64,000 bases of DNA from Actinomucor elegans (lineage: Eukaryota; Mucoromycota; Mucoromycetes; Mucorales; Mucoraceae), in assembly GCA_026027325.1 (NCBI GenBank), contig JAMSLZ010000001.1:558001-622000 (forward strand), written 5' to 3'. Below, piece after piece: positions 22,861-33,500 of the stretch; positions within the stretch are counted from its first letter, which is position 1; each line of letters begins with the position of its first letter. The notes beneath the pieces are model-generated. The model worked only from the letters and a program-made list of their open reading frames with translations. It did not search any database and was not told the origin of the DNA. The position numbers were made by a program, and so were the translations under genes.

Positions 22861-24459
22861 TAAATAACGAATGTTGGAGAAAATATTATTGTCGCTATCG
22901 CACTATCAGCTATAACTACTTCACAAGTAAAACTGACAATAAGGTTTTGAATTCATTGAATCATTAACCCATTGTCAATAAGAACTCCCAAATCAATGCT
23001 ACAATATCATCTAGTTCGAAACACAGCCCAGAGTTATTTTATTGAACCCGATGCTATATAGATTTGCAAAGCTTGTACCTATCTCGTGACACGTGTGTCT
23101 ATTGTGATATCTGCCTTTTCTCGCTTTCTAATTTAAAATCAAGCGTAAAGCAGTGAAGGAGATATGTGTCAACTTTTCTTGATAAGTAAGAGTACTCATT
23201 GGCCACTAATACTGAGCTGTATTAAAAAAAACAGATCTACTTCTAAATGGTATATCTACACAACCTTAATGAAATTTCTCTGAAATACCCGATTGAATAA
23301 GCCCTACACAAGAACAAAGATATAAGAGAGACCAATTGTTTCTACTAACTTTCTTGTTAAACAACTATACAACATGATAAAAATCCAAACAAAGAAACGA
23401 CTCGCTGACAGTCGAGCAAGACTCGCTTCACCAAAAGAATAGCCTTCGATGACATAGTACTGACCGTTTAACTGTTGAATTAGAGTGAAGTCGAGAAGTT
23501 TCTGCACGATATGTTGAGTATCTTTCAGCCTATGTATAAAGTTTATTCTCAATTATAGATAGTGAGTATATGAATTCATTGTTGGGTATGTAACTAGTAT
23601 ACAGCTGCTACACAGTTTTCAAACAAAGGTGTGATATTGAGGAAATGCTATCGCTATGCCACAATGTAAAGCAGTCACTTAGCAAGCTGTGTCAGACTAC
23701 CATTGCTACTATACATTTCTTAATATTACTATATACACCATTGCTATAGTTTATTTAGAGTATAGAGTAACTAAATGAAATACTGACTCTCAGATATTCA
23801 CTTCTTGGGGGATGAGGAGAAAGCAGGATTTAGTCAGTTCAATTTTTATAGACCAAAATATTCCTTCTGATTCTTTAAAACAACCTTTTAGTGCCAAGAA
23901 CGTTTAGGTAGAGATATAGTAGCTTAAATAAACTCACGAAGAATTTAATAGTGTATCTATTAGCGTAAAGAGTATATTAGATCATATCTTGACTTTTATC
24001 TTGGTAAAAAAAAAAAAATGTGCAAAAAATATAGATATAAACTATCTTGAATAGATTAAAAATAATCAAAGCTTAGAATTTGTCTATATGTAACGTTTCA
24101 CAAATGTAGCATACTTCGCATAAATTGCACAGGAAACAACCAAACTGCTTAATGTACTTTTTTACTCCTACGCTATTGTAGTTGCTGAGATTGCAAATTA
24201 ATCTCAAAAAGGTATAAGTAAACCCCTTCCTTTCTCAAATATAACCAGAACATAAAAACGGACACTGGGAAAGCCGCTCTCAATATAAAATACAGTTTGA
24301 TGTATCAAGAAGTTTTTGTATACAACAATGGATTTACTAAGAACATTAGGAGATTTGACCAAACTGATATTACTATGTTTGATTAGTCTAGTAATGGAGT
24401 AAATTACGCGTTTGATAATAAAAGAGTAGCACAGTTGTAGTGAATTAATTGGAACTATT

Positions 24460-24800
24460 TAGAGGGGTTTTTTAGAGGAAGACCTCACTACTTGGTAATT
24501 CTACTTAGTAGGATTGTTTGGTGTCGAACCGTGAACTCCATATGGGTGGTAACTTGGCGATTATCACTGGCAGTAGGGTTTACCAGAAGCCCGTAGGAGT
24601 GGCTGAGGGCGAAAAAGATACATACTATTAGCTAAGGGCCATCCCTTTATGATATTGAACCCTGGTTGCGTTTCTCTTCCTGGACTTGGAATCAAAAAAA
24701 TAGAGGTTCTTTATTCTATTTAGCTTATCTATCTTGTATTTATACTTTCAATATATATGATTTTTGTATTGATTAATTGCTGAATCAATAGTTCAAACAT
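24460..24800. other. GC-richer block, possible solo LTR or other element
   Basis: Against very AT-rich flanks, 24,460-24,700 is noticeably richer in G and C (for example GGGTGGTAACTTGGCGATTA, and AGAAGCCCGTAGGAGTGGCT). No ORF, no tRNA fold and no repeat partner are visible in this window. Solo LTR is one guess; an RNA gene is another. Confidence 0.25.
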
Positions 24801-26355
24801 CTGACGACACTAACCGATGGCTAAATGATATAAATACAGAGCGCCATATATGTGTTTTACTACAATATGAATATTTAACAAAAATGATATTTATAAATAA
24901 GTGTTCATTGAAATATCGGTCTGAAAAAAAAAACTTTACAAAGCATTAACATACCATTCTATTTCATTCATCATTTTACAATTTGTATATCCTTTCTTTT
25001 ATAATGATCGAGACCTTTGTTAAATAAAAACAATATATTCAACCAAGCAATGTGCCAATCAAATCAGTTTAACATGATTCTAGTCTTAAGTATCTCAATA
25101 AGGTACACTTAAAACTGGAGGTATGCTATTCATGGATAATTTTCAAGTTTAGGAATAATTAGAGCTTATACAAAAAAAAAGGCCGGCGTTGATTAGGTTT
25201 ATATGTCCATTCAGGGGTCAGAATCACTTTAAAATAAGTATACGTTGTATCTTCAAATTAATGAAATATAGTTATAGTCTTTTTCAGAGGATCAAAATTT
25301 ATCAGCAACTTGACTGCGCATAAAACGAGAGCTTACTGAGATAAAACTGTTATTCTTTGATATCTTACAGCGCAAAGTACATTATCTTAGACGCGTTAAT
25401 GCAACCAGAATTAAGGCAGAAAGCTTGTACAAAACTGAAAATGAACTCTTTATGCTCAGCTAAATGATAGTCTTAATAGATGAAGCCATTCATCCTACAT
25501 ATATATTACTCTTCATATGCAACTTAAACGGCATCGATCGAGAAATGTAAAATAAAAGAAGTTAAATTTAGGCGGGGGATCCGTGGTATTCATATTTTTT
25601 TTTTGTGGAGCATAAAATCAGCGTTTGTAAAGTACTGTTTATTAAAATATAAATAGACTTCTAAAGGATTCTAAATAAAGAAGTAGGCGAATACCCCATA
25701 TATACATATATATAATATTGATTTTATTGTATATGAAAAATGCGAGTTATGCCCTATTTAAAAAGAAAGTGCCAGTACTATGCTTTATTAAAGAATATTC
25801 ATTGAATTCAAAGAAATATCAAACATTATTCATGCCATTCAATGCCCTGTCAATTTTATACAAACTTTATTAATCGTCTTTTTGGTTGTCTGATTATTTG
25901 CCATGGTAATTGAGATCAAAGTCCATAGCAAAATATTCTGAGTGAGATTCGGGATTTAACTGCTATTGTTGTTGTAGCCAATCAGGGTCGCAAATTGAAC
26001 CAAATCCTCATCTAGTAAACAAGTAGTATGCGTAGTATTAAACAGCGGAAAATGAGTGATTACGGTTGCATACACTATTTTGGTTCATTATTAAAGATGT
26101 AAAACGAAAAGGTCTGTCCTGGGCATAAGCTACTAACAAGACACGACATATAGCCAGGATAGATTGATTCAGCTCATCTCGGAGTAGGGTCTACCTTACA
26201 GAGCCATGTATCACTGTGGCGTGACTGTGTGAGTTGCGAAGGCATGATTTATTTTCCCTCTGTCTGCATTTCATCTAACCCAAACACAGATACATAAAGA
26301 ACCTTTCTCTTTTATACCTTCGATTATAAATAAATAAAAAAAGAAATTAACCGAG

Positions 26356-27851
26356 ATGAACACTATTAAACCTGATCAAATTATAGAATTGGAGCCATCT
26401 CTCATCAAGGTAACCATTTTGTATTTATGCAAAAGCATTCGGAAGAATAACACATGGGACTCGTAGGTGCCTTATGAACAACTTCGTAAATCGTTCCGAT
26501 ATCAGCACAAATATATCGAAAAGGAACTCACTGTTATTCATGATAAAATTGAGCGCTGTGTTAAAGATACTGGCTTATCACCCGAGAAAGCTTCTCAAAC
26601 AATCGATGATTTGATAAAGCAAGTCGACAAGTTGACGCGCAAAGTAAGTCTCGGTGTATAAGAAACAGACAATGGGCATAACCATTATATAGCTGCAAAA
26701 AGTAAAAGAAGAAGAACTAGCTCACTCAAACCGCATCGAGAAAAGAGTGAAGAATCTAAGCGAAATAGAGAATATCACATCTCCCAAAGCACCCGAGTTT
26801 ATTTCTTGGAGCAAGACGCGCTTAAACAGAGTGATTGTGGACTATTTACTTCGAGAAGGAATGACAGATACAGCTAAAAAGGTAGCCAAAGAGAGTGGTA
26901 TTGAGGTAGGTACGTTGATTTGCTTTAAATTCATTGTGTAAACTGGTTTCGATTAGGACATGGTGGATATTCAACTTTTTGCTCAATCAGAAAAGATTGA
27001 ACAAGCTCTGAGAAATCGCAGCTGTAAAGAATGCCTAGCGTGGTGTAGTGAAAACAAGTCTAGTCTTCGAAAAATGAAGGTATGGCCCATGCTATGTTTG
27101 ATATAAATACTTCTAATCATGTTGAACAGAGTACTCTAGAGTTCAACTTGAGATTACAAGAGCATATTGAGCTGATAAGGGCTAATAAAAAAATAGACGC
27201 TATCCACTATGCCAAAAAGTATCTATCGCCTTGGGAATCCACTGAATCTAAAAGAATAGGTCATGCTATGGGTTTATTAGCCTTTAAGAGTGATACTTCA
27301 TGTAAACCGTACAAGGTAAATTTAGTAGTATTTCTATCATGCTTATATTAATGTGTATCAAAAGGATCTTTATGACCCCATTCGTTGGCAAGAATTGATT
27401 GATCAGTTCAGAGCGGATAACTATGGCCTATGTTCTCTTACTTCACATCCATTATTATCAATCACTTTACAAGCAGGATTATCAGCTTTAAAAACACCTC
27501 AATGCTATGAACATGAAAACCAGAATGTCAATTGCCCAATCTGTGATAATCAGACGCTGGGCAGTCTAGCCGAGAAATTACCACTGAGTCATCATGTTAA
27601 CTCTACAATTGTTTGTCGTATCAGTGGCAAAATCATGAATGAAGATAATCCACCCATGCTTTTACCTAATGGAAAAGTATACAGTTTGAATGTAAGCACG
27701 AAATAGACGCGTAACCGAGAATATCTGTTAAATTCCAGGTTTTTTGTAGGCTTTACAAGATATGGCATCAAAACATGATGGCTATATTACATGCCCTAGA
27801 ACCGGCCAAGTCTGTAAAATGGAAGAACTAAAAAAAGTCTTTATTTCTTAA
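26356..27851 (+). CDS. Fyv10/Gid9 (MAEA) GID/CTLH E3 ligase subunit
   Basis: Seven exons, all ending in phase 0: 26356-26409, 26467-26643, 26693-26905, 26957-27079, 27130-27315, 27365-27691 and 27750-27851; 393 residues. An N-terminal coiled region precedes a LisH (VIVDYLLREGMTDTAKKVAKE). CTLH follows (IEQALRNRSCKECLAWCSEN...NLRLQEHIELI), then CRA (PWESTESKRIGHAMGLLAF). The C-terminus is the divergent GID-type RING: CPICDNQ, HHVNSTIVCRISG, LPNGKVYS and CPRTGQV. In yeast, Gid9 pairs with Gid2 as the catalytic RING dimer that ubiquitylates gluconeogenic enzymes when glucose returns; human MAEA is the counterpart. Length matches the family. Confidence 0.93.
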
Positions 27852-27921
27852 TAAAATATGCGCTCAGCTTTCTTTTTTTCCGCTGTTTTTCTTTCCATTC
27901 CACTTTACATTACCATTCTGA

Positions 27922-29539
27922 ATGCCACCTATCACACTAAAACTAAAAGGAAACGAGTCTTTTTTGCCTTTCTCGGACTTGGACCAAGAAGAGTTGTCGA
28001 AAACATGGCGAGTATGCACCAAAGTAAAAGACTCGCTTGAAAACGGGTCTAGACTCGAGAATTTATCTTGGAGACTGTGGTTTATACAAAACGTACTTGT
28101 TAGTAGCGACGTGAAAGCAAGTTTAGCGAGAAACCCCCGAGATCTGGATAAAGAACCCACTAGTCTAGTGCAAGTACAAGAAAAGTCGGTTCTAGACTAC
28201 AGTTTGGATGAAATAAAGCCTGTGGTCCCAGCAACTACCGAGAATTTCATATTGAATCAGTTTACGTCTGATCAAGAGAATGATCAAATGATCGAGCTAA
28301 AGGATATATTTCCTTTTGGTATGCAGGACGAAGTAGATTTTATGTATAATCATGTAACGAACAATGTAACGGATAATCAATCATGGAATTATAATGTATT
28401 ACACCACCAACAACAGCAGCAGCAGCAGCAACAGCAGCAGCAATACAATGATATACAATCGACAAACAATGGCACTTTCAATCACCCCAATACTGGGATG
28501 TACAATTATATACCTTCGATGACCATACCTTTTGATGAACAGCCGACAGTCGATTTTAATAATAATGCATATGTATCTGCTGCTGCTGCTTTAACTACCA
28601 TACCAAATGCTACCCTGCATAATAAACTATTGGCTACTCTACCACGGGAAACGTTACAATCAGCCGAACGATTATTATCACCAATCAAAAGACTCAATCA
28701 GCAGCCACAACAGCCATTACAAAGCTGTATTCCAGATACGCTCGCTAAATCGAAGCCCAAGCAACAACATTACTTTAGCACATTTCAACTAGATCCAAAT
28801 AACAATACATTAACAGCCAAACAAAGGAAAAAGTACAATCAGCATATCAACTTCAGTACAACTGCCTCATCTTCGGCTTTGGATGAAAAACCACCCATTT
28901 GTAGTAACTGTGAAGCTACAACCACGCCATTATGGAGACGCTCTGCCGATGATAAAGTCCTCTGTAATGCTTGTGGACTATAGTAAGTGCATAATAACAA
29001 AAAATACTGAGCTAGTTGTAACATTTATGTAGTTTGAAATTGCATCATGTACCAAGACCAAAGCATATGAAAGTTGCGCTTAGTAAATATCACAACAATG
29101 ATATAATAGAAGAAGATGTGAGTAAAAAAGACAGTAACCAACCTCTAACGGTTTGTTCCAACTGTGGTACCATTAAGACACCATTGTGGAGACGCGACCA
29201 TGAAGGAGCGCCTTTATGCAATGCATGTGGATTATAGTAAGTTACATATATCACTCTACTGGTAGTAGTTCTGACAGATCTCTTTTGATTAGTTTAAAAT
29301 TACATAATCAAAAAAGACCCCTTTCAATGAAAACAGATGTGATAAAGAAGCGTCAAAGGACGGAAGCACTTGTCGGAGCATCAGATCACCAAGATGCTAA
29401 AAAGCCTCGATACTACGATCAACATTCGTTATCAAACAAAGAACAAGGTGCAAAAGTAGGCTACCGTAGTTCGGCTACCTCTTTACCTGGAACTGGAATA
29501 CTAATGATGACAAGTTCACACAAGAAGCCCAACATGTAA
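27922..29539 (+). CDS. fungal GATA transcription factor with two zinc fingers
   Basis: Three exons, 27922-28982, 29033-29236 and 29293-29539; 503 residues. Residues 29-54 match the N-terminal fungal GATA motif ([20 protein letters not shown]). Two class IVa fingers, each C-x2-C-x17-C-x2-C, lie at 327-351 and 395-419, both followed by YLKLH. Poly-Gln coded by CAA/CAG occurs at about 163-174. Each finger is cut by an intron at the same place: the Tyr codon after CNACGL is split TA/T. The N-terminal motif is shared with AreA/Nit2-type nitrogen regulators, but those normally have one finger and the two-finger siderophore repressors have an extra Cys-rich region not seen here. Role: nuclear, GATA-site binding; nitrogen regulation is a guess. 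It starts 70 bp after Fyv10. Confidence 0.88.
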
Positions 29540-29699
29540 AGACCCTTTGTATATATTAGACCGTTACACTGTATAATTCAAAGCTTAGGCAATCCATTTA
29601 ACCGTGGTAGTACTGCTCAAAAGTATAATAAAGATCTGAAGTTCAAATACATGTGATAACTATTCAACCAGCTCTTATAAATGTGGATCGCTTATTTCG

Positions 29700-29701
<2 letters not shown>

Positions 29702-29731
<30 letters not shown>
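29702..29731. repeat. T30 homopolymer just upstream of the thioesterase start
   Basis: Thirty T on the coding strand ending 15 bases before the ATG at 29747, so probably in the promoter or 5' leader. Confidence 0.85.
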
Positions 29732-29734
<3 letters not shown>

Positions 29735-29746
29735 TTCTTCATCATC

Positions 29747-30915
29747 ATGTCTACTTCTCGCTTCGATCTCGTTACTGATACTTCTTTCTTGGGAAAGACT
29801 GAAAGAGGCTCCTATATATTTACAGGCGTAGCAAGCGGTGTAAGTTAAAATATAGGTATCCTAATCATGCGTATTAACAAAAATATAGGAATGGTCTATC
29901 GGCAATGTTCCCCATGTAAGTAGTACTAACATTATATCTAATGCGATAATAACTCATTTTTAAATAATAGGGTGGTAACACACATTTATAGTCTAAGTGA
30001 CACTTAATAGCATGTTTAACTTTGTATATTTCATTAGGTTATGTTATGGCCATCATGACTGACGGTGTCATAAAGCACTTTGCTACCAAGTATCAAACAG
30101 ACCCAGTCGCTCTCAACTGTTTCTTCTTCAACAAGACCCTTCCCGGTGGCTTGATCTTGGAAATCGATGAGCTTAAAATGAGTAGAAAAGGATACTGCGT
30201 TGTTCGATGTATTCTTAAACAACGAAAGGATTTAAAGGCGTTGACTGACATTTCCACCTACAATCCATCTGAATGGTCTGATAAAGTACTAAGCATCTTT
30301 ACTATGGGTAATATGGATAATGAACAGGGCCCAACCTATTTCTACAAAAATCCTTTGCCTCCATCGGAAGAACATATGCAACCTTACCATTACATGTTTA
30401 TGGGTGATTTCCTCGATTGCACATTTGATATGCGCAGTATCCCTAGTACCTTGAAAGATGCAGGTCGACCTGAAGTGAATCAAACCATGGCTTTTTCAGA
30501 TGGTAGACCCATCGACTTCAAAAGTATACCCTATTGGTGTGACATGTTCATTGCTCCACCAAGCATGCTCGGCCCTGCCGTTTTGGGTGAGCCTGTATGG
30601 TGTGCTACCATGCAATTGGAAGTACAATTCAAGCGAAAGCCTACAGGTCATAAAATTTTGGGTCACTGTATGGCTCCTCATATTATTAACGGTCGATTTG
30701 ATAACTCGGGTGAAATTTATAATCAAGACGGCGAGATTTTGGCTTTAACTAGGTAAGTTCTGGTATTTGATTCTAGTAGTAAATTTGGTTTTGATTCATG
30801 CGTTTATTGTAGACATCAATGCTTGGTTTTGCCTTGGAGTCGTAATTCTTCAGACTCAAAAGCAGCTCAGGATAGAATTAATAGTATCTTGGAGCAGAAA
30901 AATTCAAAGTTGTAA
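29747..30915 (+). CDS. thioesterase-like (TesB / hotdog) family protein with a 4-nt exon
   Basis: Exons 29747-29839, 29889-29915, 29971-29974 (GGTG), 30038-30752 and 30813-30915; 313 residues. The start context is E-W-S-I-G-N-V-P-H-GG-YVMAIMTDG, where the glycine pair comes from the 4-nt exon. The rest has the double-hotdog look of TesB-like proteins: an N-terminal strand-helix ('GGY.MA'), a 'GK/GY.VVR..L.Q' strand, then a second half with LGPAVLGEPVWCATMQLEVQ and LALTRHQCLVLPW. Such proteins hydrolyse acyl-CoA thioesters; catalytic residues are not obvious, so substrate is unknown. There is no clear peroxisomal C-terminal signal (ends NSKL, so PTS1-like SKL is not ruled out: the last residues are S-K-L). 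Confidence 0.7.
29971..29974 (+). other. 4-nt microexon (GGTG) of the thioesterase-like gene
   Basis: Lies between AATAATAG and GTAACA. It gives H-G-G-Y across the junctions. A 1-nt exon (G, donor GTGGTA) would also keep frame but give H-G-Y; the family-typical double Gly favours 4 nt. Confidence 0.65.
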
Positions 30916-33138
30916 TATGCGTTTTGCATTTATAAATGTAATAAAGGTTAGACTATTAGATTACCATTCAGGAAGGTTACCAGCTATCTGCAATTAATAG
31001 GCGGGAATCAGAGTTTAATTATTTCAGATTCAACAAAGCTTCTTAATTCGAATATTGAATAAAGGAAGTATTTTGATAGACACTATTCCTATTAACAAAG
31101 TTTGTATAGATTCTTAATTTGCACCAAATAGCGTAAAAATTACATTGCAAATTATATTATATTTAAAAAGGCGTGAAGTTATTGATTTATATGGCTTCTG
31201 CTTTTGTGTCATCAAGTCATATGCTCCACATTGAAAAAAATAGCAGAATGTTTTTTTGTGAGAGCAGAAGTTACCTTGGTTATAGGGTCATGCCTTTAAA
31301 CTGATGTTTTGACTGATACAGGCGTTCCATTTTTCATTTGAGGATATTATAAAAATTTTCACCGGTTTCAATTCGTAGGTTCTTATACATGTGCATTATT
31401 CATCAGATTTAATATGATAATAATACATTTGCAATTTTAAAATGGAAATATTTATAGTCGTATATTTACTTCTTTTTTTTTATTTACTCTATAGCCTTCA
31501 GTATCTTGGTTGATGCTATGTACTAATTGATGTAAAATACTCAAAAGGTACGGCAAAAGTGGAGCCATGTAGGGTGAACCTTACTATGAACAAAATAAAA
31601 CGGAGATATGCTCTCGTTTTAAGCCAATAGTACTTAGTATAAGTACACGTCACAAAGCAGTCACAAATATATTTATTAACATCAAGTGAAATGGGCTGGA
31701 AAATTTTCCAAATTAGGAAATTAGTATTAGTTTTTGTATCGCACTTGCAACTTACGGGAGCAAGCTGCGTAATCGAAATTCTGTTCAAGTGATGATATTT
31801 TTCTACAAAACTCCATATCCAAAAGTATGATGGTGGTTTACAAGACTACGATGGTATCTGATGAATTTTCCTAGTTTTTTTCCTTCTATTTATAAAGATT
31901 CTATATTGGTTTGACAGCTGCTGCCGTTTTATTTCAACGAAAAGAATGTCTTGACAAGTATATGACTACTACTTCCCCAATAAAACTGAGCTTTTTGCCA
32001 TGACCAACGAAATCTATTTCAGTAGAGTAGTTTAGACGCGTTTACTGCCAACACAAAGATCTCTGAAATGAAAACGAAGCAAGTTCAATTAACAGAAAGC
32101 TACTCTTTAATACAGGTTTTATAGATTTGTAGTTCATTCTGAGTATATGGCCTATGCTCACCATACGCAGTAGGCAGTATTGTCTGATTGAAATCGATAG
32201 AATAAAAGATTTGTAATAGATCTGTATAGTTCACAAATAATCGTTAATAAGTGACGATACAGTTATTGCATTGTGTTTAAATCAAAAGTATGGTAGATTA
32301 AAATGTTCATTTTGTGCATGAAGTCTTAATCTGATGTGGCTTTGTTAAGCTATGATCGATCAAGTAGATCTATAAATCTAATTCATATGGAATGCGTATA
32401 ATTCAAAATAATTTTTTAATATATATATTTAACACTCATTGTACATAAGTTGAATGTATGTTCTAATGGATACAATACTCCATTATGAGCATAGAATATC
32501 GACCTGATGTAATATTGAGCCGGGATCGGTTGCAAGATCTACCAATCAATAAATTTACGAAATGTTGTAATTTAATATCAGTCAGTATTATAGGATAGTC
32601 TTTATACTTAAATCAAGTAAAAATCCCAGTACATATACTGGCCATTCTATGTGCCATTAAATTGGAACTTATCGATTAACCTAAAAGCACTGAAAGGCAA
32701 AGTGGGCTCTAGCGAATTCCTTTGGATACTTCTTTCAGTTTTCAGGCCCTGACGAAGTCATTAGCGTTGAGACACCAACTGTCAAGTGGTTTTTTAATTG
32801 GTGGAGTGGTATCGATGGAGTAAAATCTGTCTATTGCTCGTATTCGTATTATTATTACTAGCAGCTGGAAAGCTAGTCTAAATCATGATTGTTCTTTCTA
32901 CACTATATCGAACAGCTATTGTGTATGATGATGATGGCGTATTTTTGAGTCAACTACTGTCAATATGAAAGGCATTTTAGAGATATAGTTCTTGATAGAA
33001 TTTTGTCACAGATAATGTAAATAGCACAAGGATATTTCATTGATATTTTTTTTCCCATTAAGATGAATCCAAAAAAGAAACTCAAGTGAAAGGTCGCGAC
33101 TAGCTATTAACAATACAAACAGAGCTATTCCCTATTAT
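30916..33138. other. intergenic, nothing convincing
   Basis: About 2.2 kb of AT-rich sequence without supported exons. An ACGCGT (MCB-like) hexamer occurs near 32,036 but is 1.4 kb from the BRCA2 start. Confidence 0.5.
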
Positions 33139-33231
33139 ATGTCTGAAGAGAAGACCCACTCAAAAAAAACTAGTTGGGCAGTAGTTGTACTCGCAGCATA
33201 CACATTCCTCGTTGTGTTTGCCATAAAATGA
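33139..33231 (+). CDS. candidate 30-residue single-pass membrane peptide
   Basis: An ATG-to-TGA ORF of 30 codons. The first twelve residues are polar and basic (MSEEKTHSKKTS), then a continuous hydrophobic helix WAVVVLAAYTFLVVFAI ends in Lys. This polar-basic/helix/Lys layout is that of tail-type small membrane proteins. No family was recognised. It could also be a chance ORF or part of a spliced gene; nothing in the sequence shows transcription. Confidence 0.3.
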   Translation: MSEEKTHSKKTSWAVVVLAAYTFLVVFAIK

Positions 33232-33500
33232 TACTGAGAAGTACTTAAAATGTCTTTTTAAAATTGATATAATACTACATGACGTAAATCAGTTCAAGTA
33301 CACTATCACTAAGCTGTCTCAGCTAATGACTACTGCCACTAGCTATTCGTCCGCAGCGGCCGGTTTAAATGTACATATCGTCAGTACTCTTTGCAGGAGA
33401 CAGTCACCCCGATACTGGTAGCCAAGCAAGTTTTTTTTTTTCTTTCTTGACTGAAACTAAGACACATATTGTTCTCTTTTTATTGTATATACTTCCCCTC

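Larger units (their letters stand above)
21272..26355. other. gene-poor 5 kb interval with transposon debris
   Basis: No intact gene is supported. The interval holds a short tandem repeat (21858-21912), a Tc1/mariner-type remnant (22,290-22,860), a (TA)n run and a comparatively GC-rich block near 24,460-24,700. A 71-codon ORF at 21906-22121 has no recognisable domain. The last few hundred bases are the 5' flank of the Fyv10 gene. Confidence 0.55.

Noticed and set aside
24520..24545. GTCGAACC as a possible tRNA 3' arm
   Set aside because: T-stem does not pair and no D or anticodon arm is present upstream.
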